Origin: Pedobacter cryoconitis
GTDB lineage: Bacteria; Bacteroidota; Bacteroidia; Sphingobacteriales; Sphingobacteriaceae
Assembly (NCBI RefSeq): GCF_001590605.1
Contig: NZ_CP014504.1
Coordinates: 558,001-622,000 of the forward strand
Reading direction: 5' to 3'
DNA: 64,000 bases
Shown here: positions 27,827 through 37,400 of the stretch, piece by piece
How the letters are laid out: every line of letters begins with the position of its first letter
How positions within the stretch are numbered: the stretch's first letter is position 1
Program-made: the position numbers and the translations under genes
The notes under the pieces: model-generated
The model's input: the letters and a program-made list of their open reading frames with translations, nothing else
Told to the model about the DNA's origin: nothing
Databases searched by the model: none

Positions 27827-30241
27827 ATGAAAAATAGCTTAATTATATTATTTACGGTATGCTTTTTCTTTTCCTCTGCTGCAGCTTCTGCACAGGGAAA
27901 ACAAAAACCAAAAGTCAAAGCGGTGACCACGGTACCGGCAAATGTGGTGCCGGCCAATGAGCTGATGCCTTTTGATAAGTTCTTTAAAAAAACAATGAAG
28001 ATTACGCCGGGAGAATTTACCGTTTATCAGGATGACTCGAAGTATTTCCTGGAGATTCCTGCTTCTGCATTAAATACGGATCTCCTGGTAATTGGTGAGA
28101 TTATACGCGGATATTCGCAAAGTGTTGCGCAATCTTCCGGAATCGTGCGTTTTATCAAAGCTACAGGCAACAATTTGAATGTGACCAGAGAGGTGTATAA
28201 AGAAGCACTGTCGCCAGACTTTAACCAGGGTATGGAAAGTTTAGTACAGAAATCCAACCTGATCCCTGTTAGTTTTGTCCTTCCGGTAGAAGCTGCCGGA
28301 AAAACGAAGGGAAGTTATATTATTGATGTTACCAGGCAGTTAATGGAAGGCGGAGATCTTTTTTCTTTCAAAGATGTGAGTGATTTAAGTAATTCTGATG
28401 CAGCACGTTCTGGTGTACAGCAGGTAAAAGTGGGAGAGAAAGGGGTGGTTTTCACTGTACTGCGTACACAGACACAGCCCGGCAATAACGTTAACGGTAA
28501 CAAAGCAGTAGACCGTGCCATAGCACTTATGCTGAACCTGAGCATTCAGCGCCTGCCGGATGCGCAGATGAAGGTAAGAGAAGCAGATGTCAGAGTAGGT
28601 TTTGGTACGGTGAATTACAACGATTTTGGTAAAAATCCATATGGGGTGCGCAACGTAAAAGTCATCACCAAATGGAATCTTGAAGTGAAGGCGGCCGACC
28701 GCAAGAAATATGCTGCCGGAGAATTGGTGGAACCGCTAAAGCCCATCAGCATTTTTATTGATCCGGTTACGCCTGCACCTTTTGTACCTGCTATCAAAAA
28801 AGCAATACAGCAATGGAATACTGCGCTCGAGACTGCAGGATTTAAAAACGCGCTGGTAGTGATGAATACTGCAAAAGACAATTGGTTGTCTGCCGGCAAA
28901 TTATTGATCGAATGGGGAAGTCCAGGTCAGGGTCTTCCAACCAATGTGGTTACGGATCCGCGTACCGGAGAAATACTGGCAGCAAAAATGGATGTCGGCG
29001 ATAATTTAATCAATGACCTGCTGCCTTCTTATTTTGCTAAATGTGCATTTATAGATCCAAGAATCAAGAAAGACCTGTACCATCCTGAAGTGAGAAAAGA
29101 AATATTGGAATGGAAAGTAGCTACGGCATTGGGTGAATTGCTGGGTATGATACCAAATCTCCATGGTAGTGCGGCGTATAGCCCTAAACAACTCAGGTCT
29201 GGCGCATGGCTGAAAACCCATAGTTTCACTTCGTCTATTACCGATGATACCGAGTTTAATTACGTATTACAACCAGGAGATCAAGTGGATGTGGCAGATC
29301 TGCTGCCGCATGTATCCAGTTATGATAAAATGGCTGTAGGCTGGGCTTACAGAGTTTTTAGCGAGCCTGCTGCGGAGAAAAAAGCTTTAGCCAGCTTAAA
29401 ATCTACAGATGCCGAACTACTTTTCCTGGAAGAGAATAAAAATGATCCTTTTACACGCAAAGGCGACCTCTCTGATGACCAGCTTGAGGCATCAGAACTG
29501 GGCATGAAAAACGTGGAGCGTTACTATCTCCAGGTAGAGCAGATGACAGCAGCAATGAAGGACAAGGATGAGGACTGGACCAACTTCAAAATACTTTCCA
29601 ACGCTTTTCAAAAAAGTTACCAGCTGTATACAGACAATGTGGTGAGTTATATTGGTGGGATCTCTACCCGCCCGATGTTAAAAGATTACAATGATGTACC
29701 TGTAATTTATACGTCTAAAAAAGATCAGAAAAGCGCAATGGCACTATTGAATACCTGGTTCTTCAATGGCCCGCCTGTTTGGATACAAAGTAAACAAATG
29801 AATTTACTGAACAGTGAATCTGAAGCTATTAAGATGGGCAGAAGTACGCAGGATGCATTGCGCAAATTCATCACACCGGAAGTGCTCAATAACCTGATTA
29901 AGGCAGAATATGCCCTGGGAAAAGATGCCTATACCGTGAGTGATTTATTTGCTGATCTTGACCGTTATGTTTTCAAGGATTTTGATACTACGCTTCCTTT
30001 CAATGAATATATCATGCTGATGCAAAATAATTTTGTGTACGATCTTACAGATGCTGCGGTGAAGAACACCAATATTACTGGCGGACTAACTGATGCGAGT
30101 GAAGTACTCCATATGTATTTCATCAGAACGATGGCGCATGTTGGAGAAATGGGCGAAAAACACCAGGATCCAAGAGTACGTGAACGGTATAAAATGATGA
30201 AGCAGAAGATTGAGCGCGATATCAACCAGAAACCAAATTAA
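27827..30241 (+). CDS. Catalytically dead paralogue of the upstream metalloprotease
   Basis: I chose ATG 27827 because it opens a clear signal peptide (MKNSLIILFTVCFFFSSAAA); the upstream in-frame start at 27770 would add 19 non-signal residues. The 804-residue product aligns with the gene before it from end to end: ITPGEFTVYQDDSKYFLEIP matches the KTFKGMFNIYVQDDKYLVEIP region, and PSSGEIL-type sequences match TDPRTGEILAAKMD. At the zinc site HEVGHTLGLRHN is replaced by TALGELLGMIPN (from Thr433), so all three His ligands and the Glu are gone, and the Met-turn is also lost. The frame is intact over its whole length, so the protein is probably kept for binding or assembly. Confidence 0.85.
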   Translation: MKNSLIILFTVCFFFSSAAASAQGKQKPKVKAVTTVPANVVPANELMPFDKFFKKTMKITPGEFTVYQDDSKYFLEIPASALNTDLLVIGEIIRGYSQSVAQSSGIVRFIKATGNNLNVTREVYKEALSPDFNQGMESLVQKSNLIPVSFVLPVEAAGKTKGSYIIDVTRQLMEGGDLFSFKDVSDLSNSDAARSGVQQVKVGEKGVVFTVLRTQTQPGNNVNGNKAVDRAIALMLNLSIQRLPDAQMKVREADVRVGFGTVNYNDFGKNPYGVRNVKVITKWNLEVKAADRKKYAAGELVEPLKPISIFIDPVTPAPFVPAIKKAIQQWNTALETAGFKNALVVMNTAKDNWLSAGKLLIEWGSPGQGLPTNVVTDPRTGEILAAKMDVGDNLINDLLPSYFAKCAFIDPRIKKDLYHPEVRKEILEWKVATALGELLGMIPNLHGSAAYSPKQLRSGAWLKTHSFTSSITDDTEFNYVLQPGDQVDVADLLPHVSSYDKMAVGWAYRVFSEPAAEKKALASLKSTDAELLFLEENKNDPFTRKGDLSDDQLEASELGMKNVERYYLQVEQMTAAMKDKDEDWTNFKILSNAFQKSYQLYTDNVVSYIGGISTRPMLKDYNDVPVIYTSKKDQKSAMALLNTWFFNGPPVWIQSKQMNLLNSESEAIKMGRSTQDALRKFITPEVLNNLIKAEYALGKDAYTVSDLFADLDRYVFKDFDTTLPFNEYIMLMQNNFVYDLTDAAVKNTNITGGLTDASEVLHMYFIRTMAHVGEMGEKHQDPRVRERYKMMKQKIERDINQKPN

Positions 30242-30311
30242 TTTATTGACATCCATGATTGATCGTGGCCTGAGGAAATGATGGTCATGATCAATTTTAT
30301 GCATAAAAAAG

Positions 30312-31445
30312 ATGATGAAACAGATAATGATAGTGTTCTTGATCACCTTCGGCACCACTGCATTTGCGCAGCACCAAAAGATCAATTTTGAGCAGATAAC
30401 TATTCAGGAAGCATTAAAAAAGGCCAAAGAACAGCATAAGCTGGTTTTCGTAGACTGTTTTACGGAATGGTGTATTCCTTGCAAACAAATGGAGGCAGGC
30501 GTTTTCAAGACGGACAGTGTTGCTGCTTTTTTCAACAGCAATTTCATCAATGTGAAAATGGACATGGAAAAGGGGGAGGGACCGGGCACGATGAAAACTT
30601 ATGCTATAGGCGCTTTTCCTTCTTATCTGCTATTTGATACTGATGGAAAACTGCGCTACAAATTTGTTGGGGGAATGCCTGCAGCAGAATTTATGGCCCA
30701 TATCAGAAAAGGCATGCATACCGATAATGAGGAATCGAAACTGACGGCCAGGTATGATGCCGGTGAGCGCCAGCCCGATCTGCTGAGGGCACTGGTCCTT
30801 TTAAAAATCCGTGTTGCAGAAAGAGGTATAGCAAAAAAGATCAACGATGAGCTGATGGCTGTTCTTACGCCCGCACAGCGTGCCCTGCCGGAAAATTGGG
30901 TGCTATTTGGTGAAAACAGGTACGCCATGTACCTGTCTGATGTGGATAGTCCTAATTTCAACTATCTCGTTAACAACTGGAAAGATTTTTCAGTACAGAA
31001 CAAAAAAGACACAGTAGATCATAAAATGTCTTTTATTTTTAGAAAATTAGCTGGTGAATGTCTGGAGGGCTATTATTTCAAAGATAAGCCTTACAATAAA
31101 CAAGCATTTGAACAGTACAAAGCGCAGATTGAAGCTACTGAAATGCCTGACAAAATGCAGTTGCTGGTACTGATTGACATGGCAGAGGCAGCGGGCCGGA
31201 AAGATTATAGTAAGGTTACCTCCCTGTTTGAAAAAAACGCCAGTACTTTTTCTGAAGATAACCTGAGGATTATGTGGCCATATATCACGATGTGCTCGGT
31301 GATTCCCGACTATAAATATCCCCGTGCCAAAGAGATTGCTGATGAAGTGATCAGGCGGACTAAAAATCCTTTTCTGGTTTCAAGCTGTGAAATACTGAAA
31401 GAGAATCAAATCAGGGCAAACCAACCTTCCGGCAAATCAAATTAA
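30312..31445 (+). CDS. Secreted thioredoxin-like protein
   Basis: The 377-residue protein has a signal peptide (MMKQIMIVFLITFGTTAFAQ). A thioredoxin-like domain follows, with LVFVDCFTEWCIPCKQMEAGVF (Cys54 and Cys57 in WCIPC), a strand INVKMDMEKGEG and the cis-Pro region AIGAFPSYLLFDTDG. The C-terminal 200 residues are helical and unassigned. Members of this DUF255/thioredoxin_7-like group act as periplasmic disulfide reductases or isomerases. It lies inside the metalloprotease/S9 peptidase unit and may keep these secreted proteins folded or reduce disulfides in their substrates. Confidence 0.82.
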   Translation: MMKQIMIVFLITFGTTAFAQHQKINFEQITIQEALKKAKEQHKLVFVDCFTEWCIPCKQMEAGVFKTDSVAAFFNSNFINVKMDMEKGEGPGTMKTYAIGAFPSYLLFDTDGKLRYKFVGGMPAAEFMAHIRKGMHTDNEESKLTARYDAGERQPDLLRALVLLKIRVAERGIAKKINDELMAVLTPAQRALPENWVLFGENRYAMYLSDVDSPNFNYLVNNWKDFSVQNKKDTVDHKMSFIFRKLAGECLEGYYFKDKPYNKQAFEQYKAQIEATEMPDKMQLLVLIDMAEAAGRKDYSKVTSLFEKNASTFSEDNLRIMWPYITMCSVIPDYKYPRAKEIADEVIRRTKNPFLVSSCEILKENQIRANQPSGKSN

Positions 31446-31451
31446 ACCAGG

Positions 31452-33791
31452 ATGGATCAAATTAATGTACTCGGCAAAAGGGCTTTTCTTCTCTTTAAAA
31501 GCAAGCATACACTGATATGGCTAATCTGTTATACGCTGCTGGCTATCCCTGCAGAGCTGTGCGCTCAGGTACCTGACTTCACTGCTGCGGAAAAGTTTGA
31601 TGCACCGAACCTGCAAAAGCTGATGGGAACTACGCAGGTGATCCCTTTTTTCTTAAAAAAGAGCAATCGGTTCTGGATGACAGCAGAAGATCTGCTTGCA
31701 AAATCATCATCAGGCAAGAAAATGTCATCGGTGCAGGTGCAGGTGCAAGTGGAAAATACTTCAGTTGAAAGGCAATATTTTCTGGTAGATATGGACAGGA
31801 AAGAGAAAAAGCTGCTATTCAATAAAAGTGTAATTCTGGCCCGGCTCGCAAAGCTAACTGGTAAGCCTGTTGAAAAACAGCGAATTGATTATACTGGTGA
31901 TTTTTCTGAAGATGAAAAGACCGTCAGTATCAATTATGATGGGATCAGGTATGATTATGCTTATCAGCAGGAGACATTGGTTCAGCATGTAGCGCAACAA
32001 AAATCAGCCCCTGTTTATCTGATAGGGAATAGCTCACCTGATAAAAAGTGGCTGATTTATGCCCGGCATCATAATCTATATCTTAAGAAAACATCGGGAA
32101 CAGCAGATACTGCAGCGCGCGTACTTTCTGCTGATGGCGCTGCACATTTTTCGTTTTCCATAAATGATGAAGATCAGTTTGCCAGTAATAACACAGAAAC
32201 AGATGCCGTATGGGCAGATGACTCCAGAAACTTTTATATTTTGCGGAAAGATACCAGAAAGGTTGAGCATATGACAGTGGTCAATTCATTGTCTGCGCCA
32301 AGGCCTTATGTAGTCACTTATCCCTATGAGCTACCCGGAGATCAGTATGTAGCACAATTTGAATTGTTTATTGGAAATACTGCTGCAAATACCTTAAAAA
32401 AAGTAGACATTGCACGCTGGCCAGACCAGGAAGTGAGTCTGGTCAGGAACGGTATCCTTAGCAATGGGGAAATCCTGCTGGTTCGCAAAAAAAGGAGCCG
32501 AGATGAAATGGAACTGTGTGCTGTGAATTTAAATACCGGTAAACTGCATGTGCTGATCAACGAGGTCAGTAAGCCATTTATCAATGAAGATTTATTTAAT
32601 GTATCAGTGATCAACGGTCGGAAAAATATTTTATGGTGGAGTGACCGTACGGGTTGGGGACAGTATTACCGCTATGATTTAAATGGAAAACTGCTCAATG
32701 CGGTCACTGCCGGAGAATGGACTGCAGGTAAAATTGCCACTGCGGATGATGCGAAACAATGCCTTTACTATTATGGTTACGGGAAAGAGAAAAACTGTAA
32801 CCCTAATTATGCTTTCGTTTACAAAGTTGGTTTTGATGGAAGGAAGGATAAACTACTGACTCCTGAAAATGCTACCCACGCTGTTTTTATATCGCCAACC
32901 AAAGCGTATCTGGTAGACAATTATTCTGCAATAAACCTGGAGCCAAGATCAATAGTTAGAAATAATGAAGGTGGATTTGTGCAGGAAGTGCTAAAACCAG
33001 ATTTTAGTCAATTGTATACCTACGGATGGAAGCAGCCGGAGATGTTCACCGTTAAAGCAAAAGATGGCGTCACAGATCTTTATGGACTGATGTGGAAACC
33101 TTATCATTTTGATCCGGATAAAAAATACCCTATCATCTCACAGGTCTATCCTGGTCCCTTTACAGAAACGGTGTGGAACGAATTCACCGTACTTGACCGT
33201 TATAACAATACCTCACTGGCACAAACAGGATTTATAGTGGTGGTAATGGGGCATCGTGGAAGTTCACCTTACCGGAAGGCCAGTTACTATAAATTTGGTT
33301 ACGGTAATTTAAGGGACTACGCTTTAGAAGATGATAAATACGGACTGGAACAATTAGGTGCACGTTATCATTTTATAGACATGAACAAGATTGGTATTTT
33401 CGGTCATTCCGGCGGTGGGATGATGTCTGCGGCCGCAATATGTACTTATCCCGATTTTTATAAGGTAGCCGTTTCTTCATCGGGCAATCATGACAATACT
33501 ATTTATAACCGTACCTGGACTGAAAGCTATCAGGGATTTGATCAGCCCGTCGCTTTAAATCAGAGTCTCGCTAAAGATCTGAAAGGACATTTGCTATTGG
33601 TTTCAGGCGAATCTGATCAGAACGTAAACGTAGCCAATACCTATAGAATGGCAGATGCACTGATCAAGGCTGATAAAGATTTTGATTTGCTGATCCTGCC
33701 GGGTCAGAGCCATACTTATGAAGAACCTTACAAAACCTATTTTCAAAAACGTTTAAGAGCGTATTTCGCGAAATATTTACTAATTAAATAG
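31452..33791 (+). CDS. S9-family prolyl peptidase (dipeptidyl-peptidase IV-like)
   Basis: The 779-residue protein has an N-terminal signal or anchor (about 25-40), a beta-propeller part (about 60-500; WMTAEDLL, WLIYARHHNLYLKK, ILWWSDRTGWGQYYRYD) and a C-terminal alpha/beta-hydrolase domain. The nucleophile elbow is GHSGGG with Ser653; DPP-IV usually has GWSYGG, so this is a variant. The acid is in SGESDQNVN and the histidine in LPGQSHTYEE. It would trim peptides produced by the upstream metalloprotease, mostly after proline. The stop lies 68 bases before a strong terminator that closes the locus. Confidence 0.88.
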   Translation: MDQINVLGKRAFLLFKSKHTLIWLICYTLLAIPAELCAQVPDFTAAEKFDAPNLQKLMGTTQVIPFFLKKSNRFWMTAEDLLAKSSSGKKMSSVQVQVQVENTSVERQYFLVDMDRKEKKLLFNKSVILARLAKLTGKPVEKQRIDYTGDFSEDEKTVSINYDGIRYDYAYQQETLVQHVAQQKSAPVYLIGNSSPDKKWLIYARHHNLYLKKTSGTADTAARVLSADGAAHFSFSINDEDQFASNNTETDAVWADDSRNFYILRKDTRKVEHMTVVNSLSAPRPYVVTYPYELPGDQYVAQFELFIGNTAANTLKKVDIARWPDQEVSLVRNGILSNGEILLVRKKRSRDEMELCAVNLNTGKLHVLINEVSKPFINEDLFNVSVINGRKNILWWSDRTGWGQYYRYDLNGKLLNAVTAGEWTAGKIATADDAKQCLYYYGYGKEKNCNPNYAFVYKVGFDGRKDKLLTPENATHAVFISPTKAYLVDNYSAINLEPRSIVRNNEGGFVQEVLKPDFSQLYTYGWKQPEMFTVKAKDGVTDLYGLMWKPYHFDPDKKYPIISQVYPGPFTETVWNEFTVLDRYNNTSLAQTGFIVVVMGHRGSSPYRKASYYKFGYGNLRDYALEDDKYGLEQLGARYHFIDMNKIGIFGHSGGGMMSAAAICTYPDFYKVAVSSSGNHDNTIYNRTWTESYQGFDQPVALNQSLAKDLKGHLLLVSGESDQNVNVANTYRMADALIKADKDFDLLILPGQSHTYEEPYKTYFQKRLRAYFAKYLLIK

Positions 33792-33858
33792 CGAATCAGT
33801 AATTAAAGAGCAGACCTGTAATTTTATTACTTAGCAGACTTTAATTAAATATAACTCT

Positions 33859-33898
33859 TCCTCCCATTAAAAACAGCTATTTTTAATGGGAGGAATTT
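33859..33898 (+). terminator. Terminator of the SusCD/peptidase locus
   Basis: A 15-bp stem, TCCTCCCATTAAAAA (33859-33873) with TTTTTAATGGGAGGA (33880-33894), and a 6-base loop, followed by ATTTTC. It is nearly symmetric and would also work on the minus strand. Confidence 0.88.
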
Positions 33899-33988
33899 TC
33901 TGACGCTTTAATTGAAACTGCAATCGGATTGCATAGTTTTATTAAATTAGGTGATTAGCTGATTTCTTTATTACCTTCGTCTAAGTAT

Positions 33989-34294
33989 ATGAGATTATTA
34001 TCATTCATAGGGATTGTATTAGTGCTGGCTCTTAATTTAGTGCCATGCGGAGATGCTGTAGCCGGTTTGAATAGTAGTGCCAAAATTGAGCAAGCGCATC
34101 ATTCAGAAAGAAACAACGATAATTGCAGCCCTTTTTGTAATTGTGCTTGTTGTGCTACTGCTTCTGTAATCAAAGATGCTTTAGTAATTTCTACTCCTTT
34201 TGCTGAACATTTACCTGTACTTGCGGTACATTTAGCAGGAAAGTTCATTACTGTCAATCTTCCGATCTGGCAGCCACCACAATTGATTTCTTAA
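33989..34294 (+). CDS. Small Cys-rich secreted protein upstream of metal efflux (DUF6660-like)
   Basis: The 101-residue protein has a signal sequence (RLLSFIGIVLVLALNLVPC). The mature part carries histidines (AHHSE) and a CSPFCNCACCA cluster of five cysteines that could bind metal. It stands directly before cusA and resembles the DUF6660-type proteins often found beside cusCBA-like genes in Bacteroidota. Because of the order and spacing (137 bases) I infer a metal-sensing, chaperone or sequestering role. A promoter-like TACCTTCG lies just upstream, near 33972-33979. Confidence 0.7.
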   Translation: MRLLSFIGIVLVLALNLVPCGDAVAGLNSSAKIEQAHHSERNNDNCSPFCNCACCATASVIKDALVISTPFAEHLPVLAVHLAGKFITVNLPIWQPPQLIS

Positions 34295-34431
34295 CCATCT
34301 TCATTTTTCTATACGTGCCTTGCGCATGCTATAGGTCATTATTATTATTTAATAATTCCATCAATGCTTTTATCAAGGATTAGCTGATTCCGTTTGGGAA
34401 TTATTCTTTGATATCTCATTATAAATAAGAT

Positions 34432-37400
34432 ATGCTAAGTAAGCTCATAAAATTTTCCATTCACAATAAATTGGTGATTGGTCTGTTTACCCTGGCGCTG
34501 ATTGCGTGGGGGGTATATTCACTGAAACAATTACCTATTGATGCTGTGCCGGATATTACCAATAACCAGGTACAGGTGATCACTTTAAGTCCTTCTCTTG
34601 CTTCAGAAGAGGTAGAACGGTTAATCACTTTTCCCGTTGAACAAACAATGTCTACCATTCCTGAAATTGAGCAAGTACGTTCTATTTCCCGCTTTGGACT
34701 TTCTGTAGTGACTATTGTTTTTCACGATGATGTAGATATCTACTGGGCAAGACAGCAGGTCAACGAAAAGCTCTCCGAAGCGAAGAATAATATACCTCAG
34801 GGAATCGGGAATCCGGAAATTTCGCCTATTTCTACTGGTCTGGGGGAGATTTATCAATATGTAATTCATGCTAAACCGGGTTTTGAAAAGACTTATGATG
34901 CCAGGGAATTAAGAAGTATTCAGGATTGGATTGTCAGAAGGCAGCTTTTAGGAACGCCTGGAATTGCCGAGGTGAACAGTTTCGGTGGGTTACTTAAGCA
35001 ATACGAGATCGCTTTGGATCCAAATAAACTGAATAGTTATAATTTAAGTATCAGTGATGTATTTAAAGCACTGGAAAGAAATAATCAAAATACAGGTGGG
35101 GCATATATTGATAAAAAGCCCAATGCCTATTTTATCCGTAGTGAGGGATTGGTTGGGAATATAGAAGATATTAATAAGATTGTAGTTAGGAATACCAGTT
35201 CGGGCCTTCCTGTTTTAGTCCGTGATATCGCAAATGTACAGCTGGGAAATGCGATACGTTATGGTGCTTTAACCAGAACAACGGCAAAAAGTCATGGGGA
35301 GGCGGTTGGCGGAATCGTGATGATGCTGAAAGGCTCAAATGCCAATGATGTAGTTAAAAAGGTCAAAGAGAAGATTGCAAGGATTAATAAAACACTTCCA
35401 AATGGTATTGTTGTGGAAGCGTTTTTAGACAGAAGTGCTTTGGTAGACCGTGCAATTGGTACGGTGGCGAAGAATCTGATTGAGGGAGCGCTAATTGTCA
35501 TCTTTGTATTAGTCTTGTTCCTGGGTAATTTCCGGGCAGGTGTCGTAGTGGCATCCGTGATCCCATTGGCAATGCTATTCGCTATTTCCCTGATGAATGT
35601 GTTTGGGGTTTCTGGTAACCTGATGAGTTTAGGAGCTATCGACTTTGGGTTGATTGTAGATGGGGCAGTGATTATTGTAGAGGCTACAATGCACCTTTTG
35701 GGCGCAAGTCAGCTGACCCGGAAAATGACACAAGATGAAATGGACCAGCAGGTAGAACAATCTGCTACCCGGATGATGAGCGCCGCTGCTTTTGGACAGC
35801 TTATTATTTTGATTGTATATCTGCCGATTCTTGCATTGGTGGGTATTGAGGGTAAAATGTTTGGCCCAATGGCTCAGACTGTTTCCTTTGCTATTTTGGG
35901 TGCATTTTTATTGTCATTGACTTATGTGCCGATGATGTCTTCTTTGTTACTAAGTAAAAAGCCAGTTGTTAGAAAGAATTTTTCTGACCGGATGATGGAT
36001 TTCTTTCAGAAGTATTATACACCATTAATTACGGGTGCTTTGCGTAAACGTATAACAGTTGTTGTTTTATCAGTTGTTTTACTGGTCATCAGTATCTTTT
36101 TGTTTACCAGGATGGGTGGAGAGTTTATTCCTACTTTGGAAGAGGGTGATTTTGCTGTGGAAACACGTTTATTGACCGGAAGTTCATTGAGTCAGACGAT
36201 TGATAAGGTTAATCAGGCATCCAAAATCTTATTAAATGAGTTTCCTGAAGTGATAGAAGTGATTGGTAAAGTCGGTTCTGCTGAAATTCCAACAGATCCT
36301 ATGCCAATGGAAGCTACTGATTTAACGATTATACTGAAGGATAAAAAGGATTGGGTAACTACAAAATCCAGAGAGGAATTAGCTGATAAAATGGCCGCAG
36401 CACTGGATAAGGTTACCGGGGTTACTTTCGGTTTCTCCCAACCGATTCAGCTAAGATCTAATGAACTGATTTCGGGAGTGAGACAGGATATTGGAATTAA
36501 AATATTTGGAGATGATCTGGAGACCCTGACAGCTATTTCTCAGAAAATAGGGAAAATTGTGACTACTGTTAAGGGGGCAAAAGATTTATACCTGGAGCAG
36601 GCTACTGGTCTTCCGCAGATTGTGGTGAAAATTAACAGGGATCAGCTGGCACGTTATGGAATCGACATTGAAACCGTTAACCAGACTATTAATTCTGCTT
36701 TTGCGGGACAGTCGGCAGGATTGGTTTATGAGGGGGAAAGAAGGTATGATATGGTGGTACGTTTATCTGAGCAAAACAGGCAAGGGATAGATGATGTGAA
36801 AAACATCTATATTTCTGCACCTAACGGGACTAAAGTTCCATTGATCCAGTTGGCTTCGGTCGAGTTCAAGATCGGCCCAAATCAGATTCAGAGAGAGGAT
36901 ACTAAACGCAGAATCATTGTTGGGTTAAATGTTCGTGGTCAGGATATTTCCACTGTTGTTGGAGAGATTGAGCAAAAGGTCAACGAGAAAATTAAATTGC
37001 CTCCGGGTTATTATATTACTTATGGTGGTCAGTTTGAGAATCTTAAAGCGGCAAAACAGCGTTTGACAATTGCTGTCCCGGTAGCATTGTCGCTTATTTT
37101 ATTATTGCTGTACTTCTCTTTTGGATCAGTGAAACAATCGGTCTTGATTTTTTCTGCTATTCCGATGGCTGCTATAGGTGGCATATTCGCGCTGTTATTG
37201 CGGGGCATGCCATTCAGTATCTCTGCTGGGGTTGGCTTTATTGCTTTATTCGGTGTGGCCGTGTTAAACGGGGTTGTGCTGATCACTGAGTTTAACAGGT
37301 TGAAGGCTAGCGGGATCAGCGATCTCAGGGAGATTGTGTTGAAGGGTACAGCGCTGAGATTAAGACCTGTATTAATGACAGCGACAGTAGCCTCACTGGG

